64,000 nucleotides of DNA from Mesostigma viride (lineage: Eukaryota > Streptophyta > Mesostigmatophyceae > Mesostigmatales > Mesostigmataceae), in NCBI GenBank assembly GCA_009746045.1, contig RPFO01000648.1:1038021-1102020 (forward strand), given 5' to 3'. The notes under the pieces are model-generated. The model was not told the origin of the DNA and did not search any database. It worked only from the letters and a program-made list of their open reading frames with translations. Numbering within the stretch: the first letter of the stretch is position 1; every line of letters begins with the position of its first letter. The position numbers and the translations under genes are program-made. Shown piece after piece: positions 9,675-20,939 of this stretch.

Positions 9675-12600
9675 TCACCCCTTCTTGTCCATCGCGATGA
9701 AGAGGGACGCGCTGGCAATGAGAAGCGCTCCCAGTGCACCCAGCAGCGACGGCACCTCGTGCAGGAAGGTGACCCCCAGCAGGTACGTGCCGAGCACCTG
9801 CCAATACAGACAACAGGCATTGGAGTTGGTAGCCATGCATACGTGCGGGTTGGTAGCCATGCAGGTGGTAGATGCGGGTTGGTGGCATGCAGGTAGCACG
9901 TGCAGGTTGGTAGGCATGCATGCAGGAAGGTGACACAAGCAGGCACGTGCCCAGGACCTGCCAATGAAGACCATCAAAATGGTTTTGGTGATGAGCCAAG
10001 CAAAGGGGTGAAGTGGGCAGGGTGGCAGGAACGCAGCCTTGATAAGCGTGGGTGGGTTTGCGTCTAGGCGTGCAGCAACAGTGTGCGGTGGCAGGCACGT
10101 GCCCAGGTACTTGCTGATGATGCAGATGGTTTTGGAGGGTGGCAGGCATGAACTGATACGGCGGGAGGGTTGGTAGGCGTGCCACGACGATGATGTGTCG
10201 GGTGGCATGCACAGGACATGTGGCAAAAACGGGATGCTCTTCACAGGCCAGATGATGGGACGTATCGGACGGGCACATTGCAAGGGCATCTAACAAAGAC
10301 GTGTCCTACAGATGTCGCGTCAACCTGTCCGTCAGGAGGTTTACTTAGGATGCCTTCTGGCTGGGAAAGGTCTGGCTGGAAAAGCTCGAGCAAAATACCT
10401 TGACGTATTGGATGGAGGTCGCGCGCCCAGCCTTCTCCAGCTGGAGGCCGCGGGTGAGGAACACCTGGCCCCAGAACAGGGGGCAGGGAATGAACATAGG
10501 GACGGAACATGGGCATATGAAGCAGGTTTGAGGCTGCGTGTGAGGAGCAGCTGCTGGATATAAGGACAGGGAGGACGAATAGGAACAAGCAATAGAGGAT
10601 GAATAGGAACATACCGAGAGAGGATGAATAGGAAGACACGATAGTGATGAACCATAATCATAGGGGCCATGGAGTAGTCCGCGCGTGAAGAGCACCTGGC
10701 GGAATAGGGGCTGCCCAGCATACCGGGGGCTATGAATAGGACCAACGCCAGGAATAAGGAGCACACATATCGGTCATGAAGAAGGATCTTGATTAGGGCT
10801 TATGAACGGGAACCAAGCATGGGTTCATGATTGCGCGCCACCGTTTGCAGCCATGGGAAGGGGCCAAGAATTAGGGCCATGTCTAGGGATAACCGATGAC
10901 CCCATGCAGTAGTCGAGAGCCAAGGGTCGCAAGAAGGTGCTTCACTGCGTCGCAGTAGCCAAGCATTGTCCACAAAACATTTCCAAGCATCGTCCACAAA
11001 ACATTTCCGAGCATTGACCACAAAACGCTTCCAAGCATCGTCTACAAAACCACTCCAAGACTTGTCCACAAAACTTCTCCAAGCCATCATGGCTGGTTGG
11101 AACAACAAGTGACATGGCAGCAGTAGACCTACTCCTATCGAGTGCGCAGAGTCTGATGTGCTACAAAAGACCTGTGGCCTGGCGGATTGCAGGAAGAGGA
11201 GAAGGATGTAGCAGGGGCTTGACAGAAAGAGATAATGATATACTACAATGCGCATGATAACATTTAAAAAACATGACAGCTGTAAGGGACGCCTTAGCCC
11301 AAGCAAACACTGGGTCGCGGGGCCGAGAATAGCAATACCCCAGCGACAACCACGGGGGCTTACCTGCGCGCAGAAGGCCGTGACGCCCACTCCAATGAGG
11401 CCCAAAATGTCCAGCGGCGTTGGCATCACGAAGTGCTGGCAACGGCCGTGTATGTGGGGGGGCAGGCAACACAGAGAACCATGGTGACCGGGCAAATACA
11501 AGAACGGAGGGCAAAGAACCAGGCTAACGACTAAGCCTGAGGTAAACAAGATACGATGCTGAAATTAGATATGATACGTTGATAAAAGTAGATATGATAC
11601 GTTGATGAGGCATTAGGTGGAAAGCAGACCTGGCCAAGTCATAGGATGCAAGCTCCCCTGTTGGCACGCCAAAGTCAGTCGCATCAACCCTATTCAACAG
11701 ACAATCCCTGGTTTACAAACGTAATGTTTGCAACGGAGTGTGGGTGTGTGGGGCACGATTAGGAGAACAGGGAACACGCGAGGTGTCCACACCCCATCGT
11801 GACCTGCGCGGGGTAGCGACATATCATGTTGCCGGAATCATGCTGGCTAAAGGTGGTGGTGGTATCCGTTGCCCGTGCCCCACACAGCTGTTACCCAAGG
11901 CTCACGCGAGGATGGTCATGGCTGCATGGTCACGGGCGGTGGCTGCATCATCATGGGGATGGCTCTTGGCTGGCTGCCGCCACGCCCCCACATTCTAGGC
12001 ACGGTGATTGACAAAACATCCGCAGCAGGCGGCACGCACGCACGCACCCATAAACCTGCCACTGTGCCATCTAATGGCAGGCACGCACAAAACAACAGCC
12101 ACAGGTATCGATGTGCAAAAGACCGGCATCCGGCATGCAGACAGGCATCCAGCACGCACAATTAGACCGGCATCCGGCACGCACCTGCAGCATGAGCATG
12201 CCCACCACTGAGCAGGGCAATGAGAGGAATGCGAACGCGAAAACGATCACCCTGCAGGGATGCGGGCGCAGGGAGGGGACGGCAGGCAGTGGGAGATCGC
12301 GGAGTTTCCACGCAAGCTACACCAGGTCACGCGAGAGGATGGGCAGAGTTACATGTTTGCCCTCGCAAAGCTGTTAAGAAGGAAGGTGATGGGCAGTGGT
12401 GGAAGGCGATGGGCAGTGGTGGAAGGCGATGGGCAGTGGTGGAAGGCGATGGTGGAAGGTGACGGGCAGTGGTGGAAGGTGACGGGCAGTGGTGGAAGGT
12501 GATGGGCAGTGGTGGAAGGTGATGGGCAGCGGTGGAAGGTGATGGGCAGCGGGAAGGCGATGGGCAGTGGTGATGCAACCAGGGTACGAAATATGGTTGG

Positions 12601-15600
12601 AGTGCCTGTGGTGCCTGAGGTATCGGAAGACAGGCGACCCTTTCGGGCAGCACATGCATCAGAAGGACACAGCCTCAAGACAAAGCACGTGCCAGGGGAG
12701 GCAGGAAGCCTTTCGGTGACATCAGCTTCGGCACGAGCAGTTTCGGTGTATTGTTACTAAAGTACTGTGCACACCGGAAGCTACTGTAGGTCTTAGATGT
12801 ACTTCCTTCAGCTAAAACATGAGGTGACGGCAAAAGCTTGGCGTCCGGCAGACGCTGGTGCCGAGCCACCGCACTGTCGAGCGTTGCTACCGCTTTCTCA
12901 GATGTTAACACTTCCACACCATTGCTGTACTGGTGCTGGCCCATCATGCTGTCCACTGTCGCCATGTCAGTTTGTCATGCTAGACACCATTGTAAAACTA
13001 TCAGTATCCACGGTCACTAGGTATTTGCATTCACGTGTAAAACTATCAGTATCCACGGTCACTAGGTATTTGCATTCACGTGTAAAACTATCAGTATCCA
13101 CGGTCACTAGGTATTTGCATTCACGTGTAAAACTATCAGTATCCACGGTCACCAGGTATTTGCATTCACGTGTAAAACTATCAGTATCCACGGTCACTAG
13201 GTATTTGCATTCACGTGTAAAACTATCAGTATCCACGGTCACTAGGTATTTGCATTCACGTGTAAAACTATCAGTATCCACGGTCACTAGGTATTTGCAT
13301 TCACGTGTAAAACTATCAGTATCCACGGTCACTAGGTATTTGCATTCACGTGTAAAACTATCAGTATCCACGGTCACTAGGTATTTGCATTCACGGTGAC
13401 TGCCACTGCTATGTACTCTAGGTTTGGTAAACAGCAGCTCATGCATCGCAACTAGTGCATGGCGGTACTCCTGTGGGCCTCCTGCCCCACCATTCATGCA
13501 TATTTCACGAATAAAAAGCTCGAGACTACGCATATTCATACAGAAGCTGTTACAACACAAAACTGTCATCCCGATGCGGTGTTGCGGTGCCAGCAAAGAG
13601 AGAACTGTCACGTCACGGTGGGTGCGAGTGCACTCCATGCATTCCACTCTGCTGGGTGCGCTTGATGGATGCCTGTATTGACACTCTGCAGGCGCCCACT
13701 GGTGAACACATTAGGCTGTGAGAAGTTTTTTTGGAACGCGGGTGACCAACATCCCATGCTTGCTCATGCAAAGGGTAGCCAATCCCGATGTCCGAGTCAA
13801 TTTGCCACAAGCTGTCGCACCATAACGCGTAGTGGTCACTATAGCAAGCATGGTGGTCACTATAGAAAGCATGGTGATCCCCACTAGCACACGGTAGCGG
13901 TCACCCTAGCGCTCACAGTAGCGGCCACTCACAGCGCGCCCTGCCATGGGCGTGCACGCGCGTCACACTACAACACACTACACGGCCACTCTAGCGGTCA
14001 CGGCAGCAGCATGCCACTCACAGCGCGCCCTGCCATGGGCGTGCACGCGCGTCACACTACAACACACTACACGGCCACTCGAGCGGTCACGGCAGCAGCA
14101 TGCCACTCACAGCGGGCCCTGCCATGGGCGTGCACGCGCGTCACACTACAACACACTACACGGCCACTCTAGCGGTCACGGCAGCAGCATGCCACTCACA
14201 GCGCGCCCTGCCATGGGCGTGCACGCGCGTCACACTACAACACACTACACGGCCACTCGAGCGGTCACGGCAGCAGCATGCCACTCACAGCGGGCCCTGC
14301 CATGGGCGTGCACGCGCGTCACACTACAACACACTACACGGCCACTCTAGCGGTCACGGCAGCAGCATGCCACTCACAGCGGGCCCTGCCATGGGCGTGC
14401 ACGCGCGTCACACTACAACACACTACACGGCCACTCGAGCGGTCACGGCAGCAGCATGCCACTCACAGCGGGCCCTGCCATGGGCGTGCACGCGCGTCAC
14501 ACTACAACACACTACACGGCCACTCGAGCGGTCACGGCAGCAGCATGCCACTCACAGCGGGCCCTGCCATGGGCGTGCACGCGCGTCACACTACAACACA
14601 CTACACGGCCACTCGAGCGGTCACGGCAGCAGCATGCCACTCACAGCGGGCCCTGCCATGGGCGTGCACGCGCGTCACACTACAACACACTACACGGCCA
14701 CTCTAGCGGTCACGGCAGCAGCATGCCACTCACAGCGGGCCCTGCCATGGGCGTGCACGCGCGTCACACTACAACACACTACACGGCCACTCGAGCGGTC
14801 ACGGCAGCAGCATGCCACTCACAGCGGGCCCTGCCATGGGCGTGCACGCGCGTCAAACTACAACACACTACACGGCCACTCGAGCGGTCACGGCAGCAGC
14901 ATGCCACTCACAGCGGGCCCTGCCATGGGCGTGCACGCGCGTCACACTACAACACACTACACGGACCACTCGAGCGGTCACGGCAGCAGCATGCCACTCA
15001 CAGCGGGCCCTGCCATGGGCGTGCACGCGCGTCACACTACAACACACTACACGGCCACTCGAGCGGTCACGGCAGCAGCATGCCACTCACAGCGGGCCCT
15101 GCCATGGGCGTGCACGCGCGTCACACTACAACACACTACACGGCCACTCGAGCGGTCACGGCAGCAGCATGCCACTCACAGCGGGTCCTCTCCATTAGTG
15201 CCCGCTTTGCGCACAATTACATAGGCCAACCCTCCCAGCAGTGCTCCCATGAGAGCCATGAAGATGGCGAACGCGTCGTACGACTCGTTGTTGGTAGATG
15301 CTGCACCCGCGCCGTCTGTGTAGGGTTAGGGAGGGGGCATGCCGCATAAGAGGTTGCTGTAATGGGTGTTTTTATAATGGGTGCAACTGGTTGGTGGTGG
15401 ACACCGCACCCGCGCCATTTGTTGAGGGGCACACACAGACAGTGGGCATGACAAGTCACTTTAATGGATGATTATTATAATGGATACGAATCGTTGTTGG
15501 TGGACCCGACTGCGCGGTGCAGAGAGGGGGGCAGAGTGGACAAAGGGTCACTATAAGGGGGCGCTATTAAAGTGCGTAAGACTTGATTGGCGGGAGCTAC

Positions 15601-18600
15601 AGGGGCACGGGCATGAGCGGGGCAGCACCCGCCAGCTGGCATGATAAGTCACTGTTATCGTCACACGGCACAACAAGTCACAGTCATAGTCCTATAGTCA
15701 CTGTTATGGTCACATGGCACAACAAGTCACAGTCATAGTCCTATAGTCAATGTTATCGTCACATGGCACAACAAGTCACAGTCATAGTCCTATAGTCACT
15801 GTTATGGTCACATGGCACAACAAGTCAAAGTCACAGTCCTAACGGCTAGAACTTCTCTGTTCTGGTTCATGGGCGGACAAATCCTTGGCCATACGCAAGC
15901 GATGGCAGATTGCGCACACTGCTACCGTAGAGGACTTGCTGCCAGCCACATCGTACAACATGGTCTGTGGCCATCCACCACACAGCGCCCTCGCAGGGCC
16001 TGCGCTTGCTGCCACCCACCACAGGTATACGCCTTCCTTTACTACACCCACACAACGTCTGCGCCCACGTACCGCTGGCGCCGGGGCCAAATATCATCGC
16101 TGGCTGCGTGACGAGAAGTACGCCCATGAAGCCGCAAAACGTGCCTGTTGGGCGCAGCGCCATGCGTGCAATACATGAACAGAATGTGTTATTATGATGA
16201 GGCACCAAGGCATGGGGCAACAAAACGTGCCTGTTGGGCGCAGCGTCATGCATGCGATGTATGCGCATGATGTGGTGGGCACAAGAGCATCTGATAGGAA
16301 CAAGAGCATGTGGGGCATCTGCAGTCCATTTCCTAAACACACGCGCAAAAACCACTCCATGTAACCACCCACCCGCCATCTCTCTCGCCCCCCACTTCTC
16401 CTTGAGGAAGACGCTTGCGAGCATTGCCGTGAATATTGGGCTCGTGAAGTTGAGCACCGTCGCGTCCCGCAGAGGCAGCGCTTGGATGCTGGCGCGATGG
16501 CATTAATGGATAAGCGCGACGATATAAGGGCGCAGATATAAGGGAGCAGATATAAGGGCATAGCGCGCAGATATAAGGGAGCAGATATAAGGACATAGCG
16601 CGCAAATATAAGGGAGCAGATATAAGGGCATAGCGCGCAGATATAAGGGAGCAGATATGGGCATATCACGCAGATATAAGGGCGCAGATATAAGGGAGCA
16701 GGTATAAGGGCATATCACGCAGATATAAGGGAGCAGGTATAAGGGCATAGCGCGCAGATGTAAGGGCGCAGATATAAGGGAGCAGATATAAGGGCATAGC
16801 ACGCAGATATAAGGGAGCAGATATAAGGGCATAGCGCGCAGATATAAGGGAGCAGATATAAGGGAGCAGGTATAAGGGCATATCACGCAGATATAAGGGA
16901 GCAGATATAAGGGCATAGCGCGCAGATATAAGGGACCAGATATAAGGGCTTAGCGCGCAGATATAAGGGACCAGATATAAGGGCATATCACGCAGATATA
17001 AGGGAGCAGATATAAGGGCATAGCGCACAGATATAAGGGAGCAGATATAAGGGCATATCACGCAGATGTAAGGGCGCAGATATAAGGGCATAGCGCGCAG
17101 ATGTAAGGGCGTAGATATAAGATAGCAGATATGAGGGACCAGATATAAGGGCATAGCGCGCAGATATAAGGGAGCAGATATAAGGGCATAGCGCGCAGAT
17201 ATAAGGGAGCAGGGAGGTGGGCAAGGGAAGACGTTCAGAGCACGTGCAGGGTTAATGCAGCATCTAGGCACATGACTTGGATGCTGGCGCACAGGACGAT
17301 CCGTTCAGGGAAGGCAACAGAAGAACTGCTGTTGAGGCCACACGCATGGTTCATCCAGCAACGTTTCGTCCGGCAGAGGCAATGCTGGGATGTTGGTGAG
17401 GAACACGTGCCACTGATCGAGAGAGGAAACAGAACAAGCCAAGAAGCACACGACAGAGACCGCTATGCGGATGCAGAGACGAAGTAGAAGCGAGATACCT
17501 GCAGGGGTTGTGCCGGTGAGCGCGGCTGGCCTGCAGGCAAGCACATCGGTTGTGACTAGAACTTTCTCTGGACAGGAAATGTGCGACAAGGTAACAGCCA
17601 GCCCGCTAAATTACCTGTAGAAGAAGCAGATGCCCAGTATTCTACCATTAACTAATTAACCCACAACCCCCTATTCTGCCATAGGCCCAATATATTTTGT
17701 TATGCTACTGGCAACGGTAACACATAGCCCGCCGCTCTCAAGCCGCCTTACTTATAGAGGAAGCAGAGGACTGCTAACTAGCAGTGAGGCAATACTATAG
17801 AAGAGCGCTATGTGTGTACCCACACCTGTAGAATGCGCGGAAGAGTGCTCGGCAGAGACCCACACCATTTCGCCTAGGAGAGTGCTATAAATGCACCCCT
17901 ATCTGTAGAAGAAGCGGGAGAGTGCGAAGAAGCCGATGGAGCTGACGGAGCGTGCCATGGCGAGGGAGCGGTTCTATACATGTACCCCTACCGGTGGACG
18001 ACGCGAGGGCGGGAGCATACCTGTAGAAGAAGCAGGAGAGTGCGAAGAAGCCGATGACGGAGCGCCACATGACAAGGGAGCGGTTCTGTGGCTGGCCCAG
18101 CAAGGGGTAACCGTCGCGCAGGAGGCTGCCGCCGGCCAGCAGGGAGATGACGGAGGAACGGATGGCGACCGTCTCAAAGGACGGGATGTCGTTCACTGTA
18201 TTGCGGCAATATAGTGGACGGACGGGGATGTGGCCACAGAAGATGCATGGGATGTGCATAGTAGTTGCACGGGTGGGCGGTGGTGTGGCAGGACGCAGGC
18301 AGGGGGGAGAGAGGGGAGAGGAGATTGTGGAGGAGCGGGTAAGAAAAGGGACGTCATTCAGTGGCGCACGCAAAACGAATGGGCAGGGGGGTGGGGTGGG
18401 CAAATGCAGGCAGAAGGGAGAGGGCTGAGCGGTGGTGGTGGAGAAGTGGGCAAAGGGGAGGGAAGGGCCTGTAAACAGGTGACGGATGAATGGACCATCG
18501 GGTCTAGTTGATATGGGTGGTTGCTTAATCGTTAATTTGATCATTTATTTATTATTGGTGGGTGAGATATTGATTTGGCAGGTTGGTTGGTTGGTTGGTT

Positions 18601-20067
18601 GGTTGGTTGGTTGGTTGGTTGGTTGGTTGGTTGGTTGGTTGGTTGGTTGGTTGGTTGGTTGGTTGGTTGGTTGGTTGGTTGGTTGGTTGGTTGGTTGGTT
18701 GGTTGGTTGGTTGGTTGGTTGGTTGGTTGGTAGGTAGGTAGGTAGGTAGGTAGGTAGGTAGGTAGGTAGGTAGGTAGGTAGGTAGGTAGGTAGGTAGGTA
18801 GGTAGGTAGGTAGGTAGGTAGGTAGGTAGGTAGGTAGGTAGGTAGGTAGGTAGGTAGGTAGGTAGGTAGGTAGGTAGGTAGGTAGGTAGGTAGGTAGGTA
18901 GGTAGGTAGGTAGGTAGGTAGGTAGGTAGGTAGGTTGGTTGGTTGGTTAGTTGGGTGCGTGGGTGGTTGGGTGGTTAGGTGGGTAGATGCGTGTCTCCAT
19001 TGTTCAGTCTATGATGCCACACGCACATGAGATAAGCAGGACCTACCTGGTGGCCAGACCGACTACAAGAGACGACAGCAGAAAAAAGACATGCTATTGG
19101 CAAGTCTACTTTGCAAATGGGTGCGCCAGCACTAAGGCAACAGAGAAAGCCCCGCTCATAATGTTGAGCAATAGACCGGTTGTACTGATTTAATGGGCAT
19201 GTTTAATGAAGGCGGAAGGAAATAATTTGTGACCTTGGCTGCAATAAAAATAATTATGTGAGGTATGATGACTGCATAGCACTCCCAAACATGAGATCAG
19301 AGCAAGACAACCCCACAGCAGGGAAGCTCAATTAGCAGAGAGATCATCTAGACAGGCATAAGCAAAAATCGACCTGCACGGCTAGCGCAGAGATCTGCCA
19401 GTACGAACCACGTGATCAACCCCTTCGGGCGGTGTCCTCAAATGGCAGGTTGTTGCAGACAATCTAAATCGTGCTGGCACAATGCAGACACATAAATTCA
19501 AATAGAATCTCGGTAAAGGCATGCTGCATGCGGGTACGCCCCTGCCAGGTTTACGGCAAAGCTGTGAGCGCCAGTAGCGCACCGCCTGGAGGACGAGCAC
19601 TAGCGGCTGCAGGCATCCTTGTGGATCGAAGCCACACGCGTTGGGCTATCAAAGGGCAATCGACATGATGCCTGTGTATGCATGGAGATGGAATAAAAAG
19701 ATGCACTAGCCTCCATCGCCGAGGTGAGAGGGGTCGGCGATAAGACATAATGCCGACCGCACTTCAATCAGGAAGGCATTCCGAAACGACCTCACATTGG
19801 AGTCTCACCTGCAAGGATTTTCACGAATAGCCCCATGAAGCTGTATGACAGGGAGGACAACGCCATCAACGTCACGCCAGCATATGGCGAGGCTCCAGTC
19901 CAGTAGCTTCCTAGCACCCTGGCCCCAAATCCGTGTGTCTCCCTCTCCTTTGCTTGCTTTGCCAATCGAGCGCTTTCCCTGCCATGATGGTCGTCACGGC
20001 CAAGCAATGGCTTCGACTCTTTAGGAGAGACGCTTGCGCCCTCCTCTAACTTGTCAGCATCTGCCAT
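9675..20067 (-). CDS. EamA/DMT-superfamily transporter (SLC35G-like), 9 exons, complete
   Basis: Exons in gene order: 20067-19809, 18195-18021, 16488-16373, 16144-16073, 15300-15180, 12251-12185, 11435-11364, 10464-10399, 9797-9675. All introns are GT-AG and every junction phase agrees, giving about 356 residues from ATG at 20067 to TGA at 9675-9677. The N-terminus is hydrophilic; TM1 lies near residues 62-85. Exon 2 carries [12 protein letters not shown] and a [10 protein letters not shown] helix. Exon 3 has [19 protein letters not shown] followed by LKEKW, the hallmark of the first EamA repeat. Exon 4 has [13 protein letters not shown]. Exon 5 starts the second repeat ([15 protein letters not shown]). 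Exons 8-9 carry [20 protein letters not shown] and [18 protein letters not shown], the matching end of repeat two. Ten membrane helices are expected. Known members move nucleotide-sugars or other metabolites; substrate is not predictable here. Confidence 0.88.
9920..10130 (-). repeat. Two decayed copies of the exon 9 acceptor region in intron 8
   Basis: About 48 nt around the genuine exon 9 start (9762-9810) recurs at 9925-9972 with AG acceptor intact, and again more diverged at about 10090-10125. Both copies lie in the intron just upstream of the exon in gene orientation. Confidence 0.75.
10530..10705 (-). repeat. Two decayed copies of the exon 8 acceptor region in intron 7
   Basis: The genuine exon 8 start encodes Q-VFLTRGL. 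At 10533-10560 a copy would read QLLLTRSL, and at 10670-10702 another would read QVLFTRGL. Both lie upstream of exon 8 in gene orientation and keep an AG. Confidence 0.75.
10960..11085 (+). repeat. About 26-bp minisatellite in intron 7
   Basis: The word ccaagcatcgtccacaaaac recurs with changes about five times. Confidence 0.8.
12384..12560 (+). repeat. 20-bp minisatellite in intron 5
   Basis: The unit gatgggcagtggtggaaggc/t recurs about eight to nine times with small length changes. It lies just upstream, in gene orientation, of the exon 6 acceptor. Confidence 0.9.
12991..13395 (+). repeat. 45-bp satellite, 9 near-identical copies, intron 5
   Basis: Nine 45-bp units starting tgtaaaactatcagtatcc. 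Only one substitution is obvious (cac for tag in the fourth unit). The length is divisible by three, so spurious frames run through it on both strands. Confidence 0.95.
13924..15180 (-). repeat. 89-bp satellite, 14 copies, carrying the exon 5 splice donor
   Basis: Period 89 bp (one unit is 90 bp). In gene orientation each unit contains CGCT followed by gtgagtggcatgctgctg. The array ends exactly at the genuine exon 5 donor (exon end 15180), which is the same sequence, so intron 5 begins with 14 further copies of its own 5' splice site. Units vary mainly at CTAGAG/CTCGAG and at GGGCCC/GGCGCG positions. Confidence 0.95.
15649..15842 (+). repeat. 49-bp tandem repeat, four copies, intron 4
   Basis: The unit cactgttatggtcacatggc plus acaacaagtcacagtcatagtcctatagt is repeated with few substitutions. 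A CACTATAAT-like word recurs further upstream. Confidence 0.9.
16200..16260 (-). repeat. Copy of the exon 4 acceptor region in intron 3
   Basis: The genuine intron-exon 4 boundary (about 16131-16165) recurs about 86 bp upstream in gene orientation at 16215-16256, including CAACAG and GCACGTTTTG. After that the copy diverges from the exon. Confidence 0.85.
16510..17215 (+). repeat. GCAGATATAAGGG minisatellite, intron 2
   Basis: A 16-17-bp word (agatataagggagc/cgc) alternates with gcatagcgc, forming units of about 33 bp over 700 bp with local reordering. The three-frame YLLPYIC-type peptides on the minus strand are artefacts. Confidence 0.92.
17270..17405 (-). repeat. Two partial copies of the exon 3 start in intron 2
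   Basis: The genuine acceptor and exon start, gcgccag followed by catccaagcgctgcctctgc, has a short copy at about 17274-17290 (gcgccagcatccaagt). A longer diverged copy at about 17366-17400 reads [11 protein letters not shown] where the exon reads [11 protein letters not shown]. Confidence 0.7.
17600..17980 (-). repeat. Copies of the exon 2 donor region in intron 2
   Basis: The 3' end of exon 2 plus donor (18021-18092) is repeated at 17903-17975 at high identity. In that copy the donor GT has become AT (ctacag then ataggg). Shorter copies at about 17615-17632 and 17824-17840 keep ctacag followed by gt. Confidence 0.85.
18575..18950 (+). repeat. (GGTT)n with nested (GGTA)n, intron 1
   Basis: About 39 GGTT units (18575-18732) pass directly into about 51 GGTA units (18729-18934), then back into a few GGTT units. 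Confidence 0.97.
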
Positions 20068-20939
20068 GACTTGTACACTAACTTGCGGGGACGGGGCCTT
20101 TCGGCAGAAAAGTCTTCGAAAAGAAGTCGTTTTGCTCAATATTAAAGGCTCCCTTGGGAACGGACAAAGATTCTGGCTTTAACAGCTAAAATGGTAGGAC
20201 GTAACATTATTTTTCACCTGCATTTCTGGCTATACTGCACAACCGACATCGCAACTTTCCAGCAATGATTATTCCACCACCGTTCCATGACGTTGCTTAA
20301 TTTTCACTCGAGCTTCGCGCGGGAAGCACGACCTGCCCCTCCCTAGGTGCAAGAGGACGGTGGGTTAGCACACATCCACTGGCAAAGTGCCAAGTGCAAG
20401 CGCACCGTACCCGAGAACATGTGATTCTACATCTCGGACGTCAGGAACAACGGCTACAATGTATGATCCTTAGTGAAAGTTTTCAGATAGCTTCGTACTT
20501 GCCTACTTACCTACTAGAGACTTGAACCTGGGCAGACCTGGGCTCAGCAACGTGGGAGATTTGAACCACGAGGCAAGACTGGTTGCAGTTGTTGCAACTA
20601 CCTAAAAACGATCATGTGGAATTGCGTTCGCTGGCCTACTAGCCATGGTGTGGAGCCTAGCGCAACATTGGCGGTATCAATGGCTGCAAACCAAGGCAGG
20701 TCTTGGAAAAAAATCTCTTTAATCTAACCGAGAAACTCAGGAACTATGGATTAAGAGAAATATCAAGGAGGTTCAGCAGCTTTAGGACGAATGGCCACTT
20801 GAAGTTCGATTCATCCATGCACTGCATCCTAAGTTGAGATTTATGAACTGCAATTCATTTTCAGTTAGGGAGCAGTGATGAAGCTGTTATCTAGATAGCA
20901 GGAATTGAATTTGCCTGCATAACTCCGGTCCGCTGGACG
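20068..20939. promoter_or_regulatory. Divergent promoter interval between the transporter and PLAT genes
   Basis: The transporter starts on the minus strand at 20067 and the best start of the coiled-coil/PLAT gene is the plus-strand ATG at 20940, leaving about 870 bp for two promoters and 5' UTRs. I see no clear TATA box. A minus-strand open stretch of 24 codons precedes the transporter ATG but lacks its own ATG. Confidence 0.5.

Noticed and set aside
12991-15184. CRISPR-like arrays
   Set aside because: Units are head-to-tail satellites without unique spacers, in a eukaryotic intron.
13946-15349. Open frames of up to 374 codons on the plus strand
   Set aside because: An 89-bp satellite lacking stops in all three frames, located inside intron 5 of the minus-strand transporter gene.
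19108-19186. Candidate transporter exon with hydrophobic peptide ([16 protein letters not shown])
   Set aside because: Exon 1 (ends one base into a codon) joins exon 2 at 18195 exactly in phase and yields the expected EamA sequence; including this piece breaks the phase.
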